A DNA stretch of 64,000 nt from Citromicrobium bathyomarinum (GCA_001306305.2 CP155577.1:496001-560000), one strand, 5' to 3'; counted from the stretch's first letter, positions 17,869 through 27,503 are shown. Notes: generated from the letters alone by a model not told the origin. Numbers and translations: made by a program.

Positions 17869-18316
17869 GCAGACCCGAATTCGCGATGATCGCGAACAGC
17901 TCTTCCTCGCTGCGCGCTTCGAACAACTGGTGCAGCACGCGTTCGTCGCGCGTCACGCGGGATATTGCCGCGAGTGCGTGGAGGTGCTGCGCACCCGCAT
18001 CGCTGGGCGAGAGCAGGCCCACCACCAGCCGCACGGGGATTCCGTCGGCAGCGTCGAAATCGACGTCGCGGTCGAGATGAATCAGCATCGCCAGCGGGCG
18101 ATCGATCGTCTCCAGCCGGGCGTGCGGGATAGCCACTGCCCGGCCGAAGCCGGTGCTGCCGAGCGCCTCGCGTTCGCGCAGCGCGTCCAGCACCATGCCC
18201 TCGTCGAGCCCGTAGGCGGATGCAAATCCGCGCGCGAGCTCGGCAAGGATGGCACGCTTGTCGCTGCAATGGGCGCAGCGAACCGCCTCGGGAAGCAATC
18301 GGAACGGACTCGGCAA
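17855..18316 (-). CDS. ptsN: PTS IIA-type protein (nitrogen PTS, PtsN-like)
   Basis: A cytoplasmic EIIA domain whose phosphorylatable His sits in AIPHARL (about residue 75), preceded by REREALGSTGFG as in PtsN. C-terminal LLSPSDAGAQHLHALAAIS is also family-typical. PtsN proteins act in regulation of potassium, nitrogen and stress responses, not sugar transport. No ATG lies in frame near the N-terminus; TTG at 18316 gives 153 residues, TTG at 18364 gives 169. The start is therefore uncertain. The hpf gene lies upstream on the same strand, the classical hpf-ptsN order. Confidence 0.88.
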   Translation of the reverse strand: MPSPFRLLPEAVRCAHCSDKRAILAELARGFASAYGLDEGMVLDALREREALGSTGFGRAVAIPHARLETIDRPLAMLIHLDRDVDFDAADGIPVRLVVGLLSPSDAGAQHLHALAAISRVTRDERVLHQLFEARSEEELFAIIANSGLRDAA

Positions 18317-18419
18317 GGTACTGTGCTTTCGTGAGCTGACGTCAGGTCTGGCGTGATGCCGCAAGAGGCGCGGCGGGCGCGCCCTTGCTGGTTGGCATCA
18401 ATGCCGAACCGCTGGCGCG

Positions 18420-18986
18420 TCAGTGAGGCTCCACCCATCCGATCGAGCCGTCGTGGCGGCGATAGACCATATTATGGCGGCCACTGCCAGCATTTTTGAA
18501 GAACAGCGCATTGGTGTCGCGCAGATCGAGCAGCATGACCGCATCGGCGACCGAGACTTCGGGGATGTCGGTCTTGGTCTCGGCGACCACGGGTGCCGAT
18601 TCATCCACCTCGCTCTCGTCTTCTTCGGCCCGTGCCGCGAAGATGCGGTAGGCGGCTTCCTCCGCCTCGGGCGACAGTGCGCGGTCGGTGTGCTTTTCGC
18701 TCAGCCGGCGCTTGTAGCGGCGCAGCTGCTTTTCGAGCTTGGCGGCCGACGCGTCGAGCGCCTGGTGGATGTCATGCGCCTCACCGCGCGATTTCAGCGT
18801 CAGGCCCTGCTTGATATGGGCGACGATATCGCACGAGAACGCCCCGCCCGGCACCTTGCCGAAGGTGGCGTGGGCCGAAATCGCGCGGCTGAAATACTTG
18901 TCGACGATGGCTGCGAGACGATCGGTCGCGTTTTCCTGCAACGCAGCGCCGGTGTCGATCTGGTGGCCCGAAATCCTGACATCCAT
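18420..18986 (-). CDS. hpf: Ribosome hibernation promoting factor, long form
   Basis: 188 residues. The N-terminal S30AE domain (MDVRISGHQIDTGAALQENATDRL to about residue 100, ending LRRYKRRLSEKH) binds the ribosomal decoding region. A linker of about 35 residues and a C-terminal dimerisation domain (VSVADAVMLLDLRDTNALFFKN, about 125-150) follow, making it the long HPF that forms 100S ribosome dimers directly. The ATG at 18986 has GGAG 12 bases upstream; a TTG three codons earlier would be too close to it. It is followed by ptsN. Confidence 0.93.
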   Translation of the reverse strand: MDVRISGHQIDTGAALQENATDRLAAIVDKYFSRAISAHATFGKVPGGAFSCDIVAHIKQGLTLKSRGEAHDIHQALDASAAKLEKQLRRYKRRLSEKHTDRALSPEAEEAAYRIFAARAEEDESEVDESAPVVAETKTDIPEVSVADAVMLLDLRDTNALFFKNAGSGRHNMVYRRHDGSIGWVEPH

Positions 18987-19035
18987 GCTCAGCAATACTC
19001 CTTCTTATTGGCCGCCTTCGGGGGGAGGGCGGGGC

Positions 19036-19737
19036 CTATCTATGCCAGATAGGTCTTGTCATACGGTCAAGAAAGGCCGCGTGGGCCGCGAGTTCCTGTT
19101 CGCTCGCGGAATGGGGCCGGGCCGGGCGCCGCGGACGATCGCCGGAGGGAAGCATCGCGGCCAGTTCGGGCTCGGCGGGAGCGGTATCGCCTTCGGCAAG
19201 CTCACCAATCAGGCCCATCGCGATCTGCCGCCCGCCGGTCAGCTCGATATAGACCTGCGCGAGCAGCTCCGCGTCGAGCAGCGCGCCGTGGAACACGCGG
19301 TGACTGCGATCGACCCCGTAGCGCGAACACAGCGCATCGAGCGAATGCTTGCCGCCCGGGTTCTTGCGCCGTGCCATCTCCAGCGTGTCGATCTTGCGGG
19401 TCAGGCAGATCGGTTCGCGTGTGCACAACTCCAGCTCGGCATTGAGGAAAGCGAAGTCGAACCCGGCATTATGCGCCACCAGCATGTCGTCGCGGACGAA
19501 ATCGAGAAACTCGTCGACTGCATCGGCGAAACGCGGCTTGTCCGCCAGGAACTGCGCGCTCAGCCCGTGGATCGCCTCGGCCTCGGCGGGCATGTCGCGC
19601 TCGGGGTTGTAATAGGCGTGGAAGGTTTCGCCGGTCGGCATCCGGTCGACCAGCTCGACACAGCCGATCTCGACCATCCGGTGCCCCTGCCTGGGGTCGA
19701 TCCCGGTGGTTTCGGTATCGAAGATGATTTCGCGCAT
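19036..19737 (-). CDS. dnaQ: DNA polymerase III epsilon subunit (proofreading exonuclease)
   Basis: 233 residues (240 from an alternative ATG at 19758). DEDDh exonuclease motifs are intact: ExoI FDTETTG (D and E, about residues 7-13), ExoII AHNAGFDFAFLN (about 95), ExoIII HGALLDAELLAQVY (His/Asp, about 155). The C-terminal tail (residues 185-233) is variable and would contact the alpha subunit. It ends the maf-aroE-coaE-dnaQ cluster that characterises one side of the alphaproteobacterial origin. Confidence 0.94.
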   Translation of the reverse strand: MREIIFDTETTGIDPRQGHRMVEIGCVELVDRMPTGETFHAYYNPERDMPAEAEAIHGLSAQFLADKPRFADAVDEFLDFVRDDMLVAHNAGFDFAFLNAELELCTREPICLTRKIDTLEMARRKNPGGKHSLDALCSRYGVDRSHRVFHGALLDAELLAQVYIELTGGRQIAMGLIGELAEGDTAPAEPELAAMLPSGDRPRRPARPHSASEQELAAHAAFLDRMTRPIWHR

Positions 19738-19774
19738 GGCCGGAGTATCGGCCTCCATGGGCCAACTGGCAAGG

Positions 19775-20383
19775 TCAGGCGGGGGAAGGGCGCTCGCTTT
19801 TCAATAGGGCGATCAGTTCGGCGACCTCCGCCTCGGTTTCGGCGAGCGACTGGCCGGTATCGATCACGTGATCGGCGCGCGCGCGCTTGTCCTCGTCCGG
19901 GGTCTGCAGCGCGAGGATCTGCTCGAATTTCTCCTCGGTCATGCCCTCGCGCGCCAGCACCCGCTCGCGCTGGACGGGATGGGGCGCGGAGACCACTACC
20001 ACCCGGTCGACCCCGCCCGCGCCGCCCTTTTCGAACAATAGCGGGATGTCGAACACGATGATCGGCGCGTCGCTGTTTTCCGCGAGGAACGCCGCGCGAC
20101 GCTGCGCCACCGCAGGGTGCATGATCGCTTCGAGCCGGGCGAGCTCTTCGCGGTTGCCGAACACCAGCGCGCCCAGCTTGCCGCGATCGACGCCCTCGGG
20201 CCCGGTGGTCCCGGGAAAAGCCGCCTCGATCGCGCCGAGCACCGGGCCGCCCGGACCCTGCATCGCGCGAACCTCCGCATCGGCATCGAACACGGGCACC
20301 CCGTGCGCCTCGAACATCGCGGCGACCGCCGATTTGCCCATCCCGATCGAACCGGTCAGGCCGAGGATCAGCGGGCGTGTCAT
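19775..20383 (-). CDS. coaE: Dephospho-CoA kinase
   Basis: Last step of coenzyme A synthesis, 202 residues. The P-loop GLTGSIGMGKS is at residues 8-18, with DADAEVR (substrate-binding Asp) about residue 34, and the family segment IVFDIPLLFEKG about residue 108. The ATG overlaps the aroE stop (4 bp), so aroE-coaE are coupled; dnaQ follows after about 37 bp. Confidence 0.95.
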   Translation of the reverse strand: MTRPLILGLTGSIGMGKSAVAAMFEAHGVPVFDADAEVRAMQGPGGPVLGAIEAAFPGTTGPEGVDRGKLGALVFGNREELARLEAIMHPAVAQRRAAFLAENSDAPIIVFDIPLLFEKGGAGGVDRVVVVSAPHPVQRERVLAREGMTEEKFEQILALQTPDEDKRARADHVIDTGQSLAETEAEVAELIALLKSERPSPA

Positions 20384-21237
20384 GCGCTCAGCAGCTCGCG
20401 CAGTTCGGCATCGTGCTGGCGCGGAGGAGGCGCGCCGTAGAACAGGCGAAACGCCTCTGCCGCCTGCCCGATCAGCATCGCCAGCCCGTCGATCGTTGGA
20501 TGCCCCGCCGCGCGTGCGGCCTGCAGGAATGCGGTGTCGAGCGGGTCGGTGACGATATCATAGGCGATCGCACCGGGCGGTGCATGGCTCCAGTCGAAAG
20601 CGAGCTCGTCCTTGCCGCGCATCCCCAGCGGGCTGGCATTGACCACCAGATCGAGCATGCCCTGCCGGTCGTCGAAGGCGAAATCGGTCGGCGCGGCAAA
20701 GTGGTCGATCGGGGCGACATGGTGCTCCGTGGTGCCGGGCAGCTGCGCGATCAGCTCTTCGGCCTGTTCGGTGCGCCTTGCGGCGAGCACGAGAGTGAAG
20801 CCTTGCACGGCCAGCGCATGGGCGATCGCCCGCGCGGCTCCGCCCGCACCGATGATCCGCGCCATGCGAAACAGGTGCGTGTCTCGCAGCTGCTGCGTCA
20901 GCGGTTCGAGAAACCCGGCGGCATCGGTGTTGGTCCCCGCAAGCACGCGATCGAACGCGGGATAGATCGTGTTAACCGCACCGATCGAGGCGGCCGGGTC
21001 TTCCACCGAAGCCAGGTACGGCTGGACCGCCTGCTTGAGCGGCATGGTCACGTTGCAGCCGCGCCAGTTCGGGTCGGCCTGCCGCTCCGCAAGATAGTCC
21101 GCCAGATCGTCCTCGGTCACGCGGGTAGCGCGGTAATCCCCCTTGATCCCCAGCTTCTGGAGCCAGAAGCGGTGGATCGCGGGCGACTTGGACTGAGCGA
21201 TGGGATCGCCGATCACCTCCGCAAAGGGCATGCTCAT
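20380..21237 (-). CDS. aroE: Shikimate dehydrogenase (NADP+)
   Basis: Fourth step of the shikimate pathway, 285 residues. Substrate-binding SKSPAIH (residues 15-21), the catalytic Lys in NVTMPLK (about 62-68), NTDAAGF (about 99-105), and the glycine-rich NADP loop IGAGGAARAI are all present. The ATG at 21237 overlaps the maf stop (ATGA). The frame stays open further upstream inside maf, but conserved sequence begins at this ATG. Confidence 0.95.
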   Translation of the reverse strand: MSMPFAEVIGDPIAQSKSPAIHRFWLQKLGIKGDYRATRVTEDDLADYLAERQADPNWRGCNVTMPLKQAVQPYLASVEDPAASIGAVNTIYPAFDRVLAGTNTDAAGFLEPLTQQLRDTHLFRMARIIGAGGAARAIAHALAVQGFTLVLAARRTEQAEELIAQLPGTTEHHVAPIDHFAAPTDFAFDDRQGMLDLVVNASPLGMRGKDELAFDWSHAPPGAIAYDIVTDPLDTAFLQAARAAGHPTIDGLAMLIGQAAEAFRLFYGAPPPRQHDAELRELLSA

Positions 21238-21824
21238 GAGGCCAGCACGTCCTCGTCGCGCAGCGCGCCGAGTACCTGCAGCAGCGGCATGCCCAGGATG
21301 GTGAAATAGTCGCCCTGGATCCGCTCGAACAATTGCACGCCCAGCGCCTCGATCCGGAATACGCCGACGCACTGGGCCACCTCGGGCCATTCGGCGGCAA
21401 GGTAGGATTCGATGAAATCCTCGCTTAGCTCGCGCACATGCAGCGTGGCGACGTCTTCACCCAGCCACACGATCCGACCGTCGCGGGCCAGAGCGGCCGC
21501 GCTGTAGAGATGGAGCGGCTTGCCCGAGAAGAAGCGGAGGTGTTGAGCCGCCGCAGCGCGGTCGCGCGGTTTGTCGAACCGCTCGCCCTCGACCATCACC
21601 AGACTGTCACCCCCCAGCACCAGCGCGCCGGGATTTTCCGCGGACACCGCGCTGGCCTTTGCTGCGGCGAGCGCCTGCGCGATCTCTGTGGGCGGCGCAT
21701 CTGCCATCTCCGCTTCCAGCGCGCGCTCATCCACATCGGCACCAATGGCGGAGGCGATGGAGATGCCCGCCGCCTCCAGCATGGCGCGGCGCGAGGCACT
21801 GTTCGAGGCGAGGATCAGGGTCAG
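21234..21824 (-). CDS. maf: Maf family nucleotide pyrophosphatase, CTG start
   Basis: Maf proteins hydrolyse non-canonical or methylated NTPs. The conserved N-terminal pattern L-I-L-A-S-x-S-x-S-R-R lies upstream of the first ATG (21782), in frame as LTLILASNSASRRAML. The only initiation codon that includes it is CTG at 21824-21822, which overlaps the ppsR stop (CTGA) and has an ideal AGGAG 8 bases upstream. This gives 196 residues. The catalytic Asp lies in VLGGDSLV (about residue 70); the C-terminal GDYFTILGMPL is typical. It sits in the maf-aroE-coaE-dnaQ operon. Confidence 0.9.
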   Translation of the reverse strand: MTLILASNSASRRAMLEAAGISIASAIGADVDERALEAEMADAPPTEIAQALAAAKASAVSAENPGALVLGGDSLVMVEGERFDKPRDRAAAAQHLRFFSGKPLHLYSAAALARDGRIVWLGEDVATLHVRELSEDFIESYLAAEWPEVAQCVGVFRIEALGVQLFERIQGDYFTILGMPLLQVLGALRDEDVLAS

Positions 21825-22657
21825 ATCGGCTTCTCCTGCGGCTTGGTGCGCGAGCCATGTTCGCCGGCCAGCTTGATGATCGCGGCGGCGGTTTCTTCGA
21901 TCGAGCGGCGGGTGACATCGATCACCGGCCAGTTATTGTCTGCAAACATGCGCCGCGCGAAGCGGATCTCCTCCTCCACCCGCTCATGCTCGGCATAGGC
22001 GGTCTGCGATGCTTCGTTGAGCGAGAGCAGGCGGTTGCGGCGGATCTGCACCAGCCGGTCGGGCGCGGTGGTCAGGCCGACGATCAGCGGGCCGCTCAAT
22101 TCGAACAGCACCGGCGGCGGCGGGCTTTCGATCACCAGCGGGATGTTGGCGACCTTAAAGCCCCGGTTGGCGAGATAGATGCTGGTCGGCGTCTTCGATG
22201 TGCGCGAAACCCCGGTCAGCAGGATATCGGCGCGGTGCCAGTCTTCACTGCCCACCCCATCATCATGCGCGATGGTGAAGTGGATCGCATCGACCCGCTT
22301 GAAATAGGCATCATCCATCCGGTGCTGGCGCCCGGGGCGGCCATGCGCCTCCTGCCCCAGATGGTTTTCGAGCGCGGTGGTCACCACCCCCAGCGCGTCC
22401 ACCGCGGGCAGGCCCAGCTGTCGACAGCGATCTTCGAGCAGGTCGCGCGTCTCCTCGTTCACCAGGGTAAACAGGATCAGGCCCGGGGCCTTTTCCAGCT
22501 CGGGCATGATCCGCTCCAGATGCTGGCGCGATCGGACCATCGGCCAGAAATGGCGCACCACGTCCGCCCCTTCGAACTGGGCGAGCGCGGCGTTCGCCAC
22601 CATCTGGAGGGTCTCGCCGGTCGAATCGGAGAAGAGGTGAATATGCGTGCGCGCCAA
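21821..22657 (-). CDS. ppsR: Pyruvate, phosphate dikinase/PEP synthase regulatory protein (kinase and pyrophosphorylase)
   Basis: A DUF299 family bifunctional regulator that phosphorylates and dephosphorylates a Thr of PPDK or PEP synthase. Conserved parts: THIHLFSDSTGET at the N-terminus, the P-loop-like GVSRTSKTPTS (about residue 150), and FKVANIPLV. TTG at 22657 gives 278 residues, starting just before the conserved region; an ATG at 22702 would add 15 non-conserved residues. The target enzyme is not in the window. The orthologous gene flanks the origin in Caulobacter-type chromosomes. Confidence 0.88.
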   Translation of the reverse strand: MARTHIHLFSDSTGETLQMVANAALAQFEGADVVRHFWPMVRSRQHLERIMPELEKAPGLILFTLVNEETRDLLEDRCRQLGLPAVDALGVVTTALENHLGQEAHGRPGRQHRMDDAYFKRVDAIHFTIAHDDGVGSEDWHRADILLTGVSRTSKTPTSIYLANRGFKVANIPLVIESPPPPVLFELSGPLIVGLTTAPDRLVQIRRNRLLSLNEASQTAYAEHERVEEEIRFARRMFADNNWPVIDVTRRSIEETAAAIIKLAGEHGSRTKPQEKPI

Positions 22658-22972
22658 GGGATGATCCGGCCTGTGGAAAGCTCTCGGGATAAACCACTTC
22701 ATATCCGCAAGGACAAGTCCGGCACGGTTTTCCTGCCCACCGGCCCCCGGATTCACACCGGGGGTTTGCCAACAGGGATGGCCTTTATCCGCATGCTGGG
22801 TACAACCGGGATAAGTTTCGATTGACCGCGCAGCCGTGCGGATTCGGTTGGCTGGAGGTGGCCCGGGTTATGAGTCAGGGGGCTGTGCAGCAGTGGGTTA
22901 TCCCGCCTGTCCACAGGGCCTACTTCCTTCATCCATCTATTAATAATATTATTATTTAGGATAGTTAGGCGC
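22658..22972. other. oriC: Putative chromosomal replication origin (oriC)
   Basis: A 315 bp gene-free gap between divergent ppsR (minus) and hemE (plus). It holds several DnaA-box-like 9-mers: TTATCCGCA at 22785-22793 (one mismatch to TTATCCACA), and two-mismatch copies at 22672-22680, 22684-22692, 22701-22709 and 22907-22915. An AT-only tract of 20 bp (22938-22957) next to hemE could be the unwinding element. GANTC sites occur at 22750, 22841 and 22872. The gene order on both sides matches the conserved alphaproteobacterial origin. Function is inferred, not shown; hemE and ppsR promoters must also lie here. Confidence 0.75.
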
Positions 22973-23998
22973 ATGCCCGGTCCTCTTCTCGATTGCCTGC
23001 GCGGCGAACGCGCCGAAAGCCCACCCGTCTGGTTCATGCGCCAGGCAGGGCGATATTTGCCCGAATACCGCGCCTTGCGTGCCGAGAAGGGCGGGTTCCT
23101 CGATCTGGTTTACGATAGCGAGGCGGCGTGCGAGGTGACCTTGCAGCCGGTCCGCCGGTTCGGGTTCGACGGGGCGATCCTGTTTTCCGATATCCTGATC
23201 GTGCCGCACGCGATGGGGCAGACACTCGAATTCCTCGCCGGCGAAGGCCCCAAGCTGAGCCCGCCGCTGGTCGAGAGCGAGCTTGCCGGGCTCAGCGCCG
23301 ATCCCTCCCGCTACGACCCGATCTACCAGACCGTGCGCCTGTGCCGGAAACAGCTGGCACCCGATGTCACCATGCTCGGCTTTGCAGGCAGCCCGTGGAC
23401 CGTGGCGACCTACATGATCGCGGGCGAGGGCAGCCGCGATCAGCACGCGGCACGGGCGATGGCCTATGCCGATCCGGGCAAGGTCGAGGCGATCATCGGC
23501 GCGATCATCGACCAGACCGTCGGCTATCTGCGCGGGCAGATCGACGCGGGCGCGGAAGCGGTGCAGCTGTTCGACAGCTGGGCAGGGAGCCTCGCACCGG
23601 ACGAGTTCGACCGCTGGGTAATCGAACCCAACGCGCGGATCGTCGCCGCGATCAAGGATAGCCATCCGGATATTCCGGTGATCGGTTTCCCCAAGGGGGC
23701 GGGCGAGAAATTGCCTCGCTATGCGGAGCGGACCGGGGTGGATGCGGTCGGACTCGACGAAACGCTCGACCCCGAATGGGCGCATGCGGCTCTGCCTAAG
23801 GGCATGCCGGTGCAGGGCAATCTAGACCCGATGCTGTTGCTTGCCGGTGGCGATCGGCTGGACCACACGATCCGGCATATTCTGTCGGCGCTGGCCGACC
23901 GCCCGCACGTGTTCAACCTGGGCCACGGAATCGACCGCCACACGCCGATCGCGCATGTCGAACATGCGCTGGGCGTGTTGCGCGATTGGCAGCGCTAG
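22973..23998 (+). CDS. hemE: Uroporphyrinogen decarboxylase
   Basis: Converts uroporphyrinogen III to coproporphyrinogen III in heme synthesis, 341 residues. Signatures: the N-terminal PPVWFMRQAGRYLPEYR (residues 20-36) with substrate-binding Arg residues, the catalytic Asp in FSDILIVPHAMG (about residue 75), and GFAGSPWTVATYM (about 140). The start ATG is 16 bp past the AT-rich tract of the putative origin. hemJ follows after 22 bp. Confidence 0.96.
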   Translation: MPGPLLDCLRGERAESPPVWFMRQAGRYLPEYRALRAEKGGFLDLVYDSEAACEVTLQPVRRFGFDGAILFSDILIVPHAMGQTLEFLAGEGPKLSPPLVESELAGLSADPSRYDPIYQTVRLCRKQLAPDVTMLGFAGSPWTVATYMIAGEGSRDQHAARAMAYADPGKVEAIIGAIIDQTVGYLRGQIDAGAEAVQLFDSWAGSLAPDEFDRWVIEPNARIVAAIKDSHPDIPVIGFPKGAGEKLPRYAERTGVDAVGLDETLDPEWAHAALPKGMPVQGNLDPMLLLAGGDRLDHTIRHILSALADRPHVFNLGHGIDRHTPIAHVEHALGVLRDWQR

Positions 23999-24020
23999 GC
24001 AGAGCCGCTAAGGCAGCGCC

Positions 24021-24464
24021 ATGCAGGAAACGCTCAGCATGCTCTATTTCTGGCTCAAGGCCGGGCACATCATCTTCATGGTGTTCTGGATGGCCGGCCT
24101 GTTCATTCTGCCGCGCCAGCTGGTCTACATGCACCCGAGCGCGCCCGGATCGGCAGAGGAAGCGCTGTGGGCGACGCGCACGCGCCAGCTTCGCAACATC
24201 ATCCTGACCCCCAGCTTGATCGTCACCTGGGTGCTCGGCCTTACGCTGTCGGTCACTATCGGCGCGTGGAGCGACGGGTGGTTCCACGCCAAGCTGTTTC
24301 TGGTGTTGCTGCTGACAGGGTATCACGGTTTCATGGTCGCGCTGTCGAAGAAGATGGCGCGCGGCGAGCGGCCGATGGCGGAAAAGCGGCTGCGCCTGTG
24401 GGGCGAAGTGCCTGCGCTGCTGCTCGCGCTGATCGTGGTGCTGGTCGTCATCAAGCCGTTCTGA
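24021..24464 (+). CDS. hemJ: Protoporphyrinogen oxidase HemJ (CopD-like membrane protein)
   Basis: 147 residues with four predicted membrane helices. The family signature AGHIIFMVFWMAGLFILPRQ (about residues 15-34) contains the conserved His. C-terminal RLWGEVPALLLALIVVLVV is also typical. HemJ oxidises protoporphyrinogen IX in bacteria lacking HemG/HemY; its position beside hemE supports this. Starts at residue 1 or at the Met seven codons later are both possible. Confidence 0.9.
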   Translation: MQETLSMLYFWLKAGHIIFMVFWMAGLFILPRQLVYMHPSAPGSAEEALWATRTRQLRNIILTPSLIVTWVLGLTLSVTIGAWSDGWFHAKLFLVLLLTGYHGFMVALSKKMARGERPMAEKRLRLWGEVPALLLALIVVLVVIKPF

Positions 24465-24490
24465 TCGGGAAATTCGTGGGCCAAGGTCGA

Positions 24491-24519
24491 TTGACCTGCG
24501 CCGCGGACCGACCTATTTC
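24491..24519 (+). promoter_or_regulatory. Candidate sigma-70-type promoter of rho
   Basis: TTGACC (24491-24496), a 17 bp spacer, then TATTTC (24514-24519). It would give a rho leader of about 100 bases that contains two inverted repeats (GACCCGG/CCGGGTC near 24526-24539 and TCGGCA/TGCCGA near 24545-24560). Rho genes are often autoregulated in the leader, but this is only inference. Confidence 0.45.
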
Positions 24520-24626
24520 ATGAAGCGACCCGGCCGGGTCCCTGTCGGCATCCTGCCGAACACCATCCATGCTTTCTCCAAGCCCTTTCGGTGATGGCCG
24601 GCCGCATTCTTTCGGACTAAAAATCT

Positions 24627-25892
<1,266 letters not shown>

Positions 25893-25896
25893 GATC

Positions 25897-26415
25897 ATGC
25901 GCCGCGCCGTCGTTACCGGGGCGCCGGGGTCGGGCAAGTCGACCCTGCTGGCCGAGGTGGGGCGGCGCGGAATTGCCACGGGGGAGGAGGTCGCACGGGC
26001 GATCCTCCAGGCTTCCGGCGGCATGGAGATGCGTGCGGAGCGGCCGACCGACTTCGCGCTCGCCATGCTGGAGGCGCAGCGCGCCTCGTGGGATCGGGCA
26101 GGGGAGGGCGATGCCCCGATCCTGTTCGATCGCGGCTTTGCCGATATCGTCGGTTTCCTGAGGCTCGAAGGGCTCGCCGTGCCGCCCGCGATCGACGCGG
26201 CATGCCGGGAATATCGATACGAAGGCCCGGTTTTCCACGCGCCGCCCTGGCGCGAAATCTACCGTCAGGATCACGAGCGCATTCAGAGCTGGGAAGAGGC
26301 GGTCGAAAGCGATGCGGCGGTGCTCGGCGCATGGCGTGATTACGGGTACAGCCCGATCACGCTGCCCTTCGCCGATCCCGCCGCTCGCGCGGGTTTCGTA
26401 ATAGAAAGGCTATGA
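25897..26415 (+). CDS. P-loop NTPase of the AAA_28 type
   Basis: 172 residues with an N-terminal Walker A GAPGSGKSTL (residues 8-17) and an ILFDRGFADIVGFL segment (about 75-88) resembling the lid/substrate region of small nucleotide- or metabolite-kinase-like ATPases. The exact substrate is unknown. It starts 4 bp after rho and converges with the NTF2-like gene, overlapping its 3' end by 6 bp. Confidence 0.8.
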   Translation: MRRAVVTGAPGSGKSTLLAEVGRRGIATGEEVARAILQASGGMEMRAERPTDFALAMLEAQRASWDRAGEGDAPILFDRGFADIVGFLRLEGLAVPPAIDAACREYRYEGPVFHAPPWREIYRQDHERIQSWEEAVESDAAVLGAWRDYGYSPITLPFADPAARAGFVIERL

Positions 26416-26811
26416 AGCGGACGCTTTTTCCAGCTGTGCCGCCATCATTTCCCAGACCTTGTTCACCGCCTTGACCGGCCGGATCATCACCTTGAAATCG
26501 GCAATCTTGCCCGTCTCGTCGAAGCGGATGATGTCGACGCCGTTCACTTGGATACCGTCGAGCACGCAGGTGAATTCCAGCATCACGTTCTGCCCGTCGA
26601 CCAGTTCGCGCACATAGCGAAACTCGCCCTGACCCAGAGTGGCTGCGGCGGCGCTGAGATAGGAGACGACCAGCGCACGCCCTTCCTGCGGGGTGTGGAC
26701 GACAGGCGAGTGAAACACCGCGTCCTGCGCCACCAACCGCGCCAGACGGTCAGGGTCCGGCGCGGTGGCGAGCGTGTGCCATTCGGCGAGGCCTTGCTGC
26801 GTGGGCGTCAT
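26410..26811 (-). CDS. NTF2/SnoaL-like fold protein
   Basis: 133 residues with the NTF2-like cone-fold pattern: LAEWHTLATAPDPDRLARLVAQDAVFHSPVV, then VMLEFTCVLDGIQVNGVDIIRFDETGKIADFKVMIRP. Such proteins are small isomerases, hydratases or binding domains; no catalytic set can be assigned. Its ATG overlaps the stop of the dienelactone-hydrolase gene (4 bp), so they form a two-gene unit and may act on related metabolites. Confidence 0.8.
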   Translation of the reverse strand: MTPTQQGLAEWHTLATAPDPDRLARLVAQDAVFHSPVVHTPQEGRALVVSYLSAAAATLGQGEFRYVRELVDGQNVMLEFTCVLDGIQVNGVDIIRFDETGKIADFKVMIRPVKAVNKVWEMMAAQLEKASAS

Positions 26812-27503
26812 CCCAGATGCTCGGCGAAGAAGGCCATCGTGCGCTTGTCGGCGAGCTGCGCGTTCTCTTCGTTCCGGCGCTTGCCGAACTGGGTGGCGAA
26901 GCCGTGGTCCATGCCTTCGTAGTCGTGCAACGTGACCTTGGGATGGTCGTCCAGCCCTTCGTGCATCGCCTTCTGCGTCTCCTTGTCGACAAAGCCATCC
27001 TCGGTCGGGATGTGGAGCATCAGCGGGTTGGAAATCGCCTGCTTTTCTCGCAGCAGCTCATCGATGCCCACCGCGTAATAGCCCACGCTTGCATCCGAAT
27101 CGGTCCGCGCCGCAGTCATGTATGCGAGCCTCCCGCCAAGGCAGTAGCCGACCGCGCCGACCTTCTTGCCCGACTTCTGCCGCGCCCATTTGATCGTCGC
27201 TTCGATGTCGCGCACGCCTTCGTCCTGATCGAACTTGCCCATCAGATCGAGCGCCTTCTGAAATTCGGGTTCGATATCGGGATCGAGCTCGATTCCCTCG
27301 CCGAGCTGCCAGAACAGGTCGGGCGCGACCGCCAGATAACCAGCCTCGGCCAGCAGATCGCATTTGCGGCGAATGCCCGCATTCACGCCGAAGATTTCCT
27401 GAATGACCACGATTGCCGCTCGTGGTTCGCCTTCGGGCTGCGCGACATAGGCCATGAAGTCCTTGTCCCCGTCGAGGGTGGTGATCCGTGTCGTCTCGCT
27501 CAT
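26808..27503 (-). CDS. Dienelactone hydrolase family protein
   Basis: 231 residues, alpha/beta hydrolase with the DLH catalytic triad: nucleophilic Cys in GYCLGG (about residue 123), Asp in TEDGFVD (about 173), His in MDHGFA (about 205). IQEIFGVN (about 39-46) is the family oxyanion-region motif. The start at 27503 is the ATG that begins conserved sequence. The true substrate is unknown; many homologues act outside chloroaromatic pathways. Confidence 0.88.
   Translation of the reverse strand: MSETTRITTLDGDKDFMAYVAQPEGEPRAAIVVIQEIFGVNAGIRRKCDLLAEAGYLAVAPDLFWQLGEGIELDPDIEPEFQKALDLMGKFDQDEGVRDIEATIKWARQKSGKKVGAVGYCLGGRLAYMTAARTDSDASVGYYAVGIDELLREKQAISNPLMLHIPTEDGFVDKETQKAMHEGLDDHPKVTLHDYEGMDHGFATQFGKRRNEENAQLADKRTMAFFAEHLG

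Noticed and set aside
22938-22957. AT-rich tract by hemE as a CtrA full site (TTAA-N7-ATTA)
   Set aside because: The second half-site does not match; the tract is better explained as an unwinding element or promoter.
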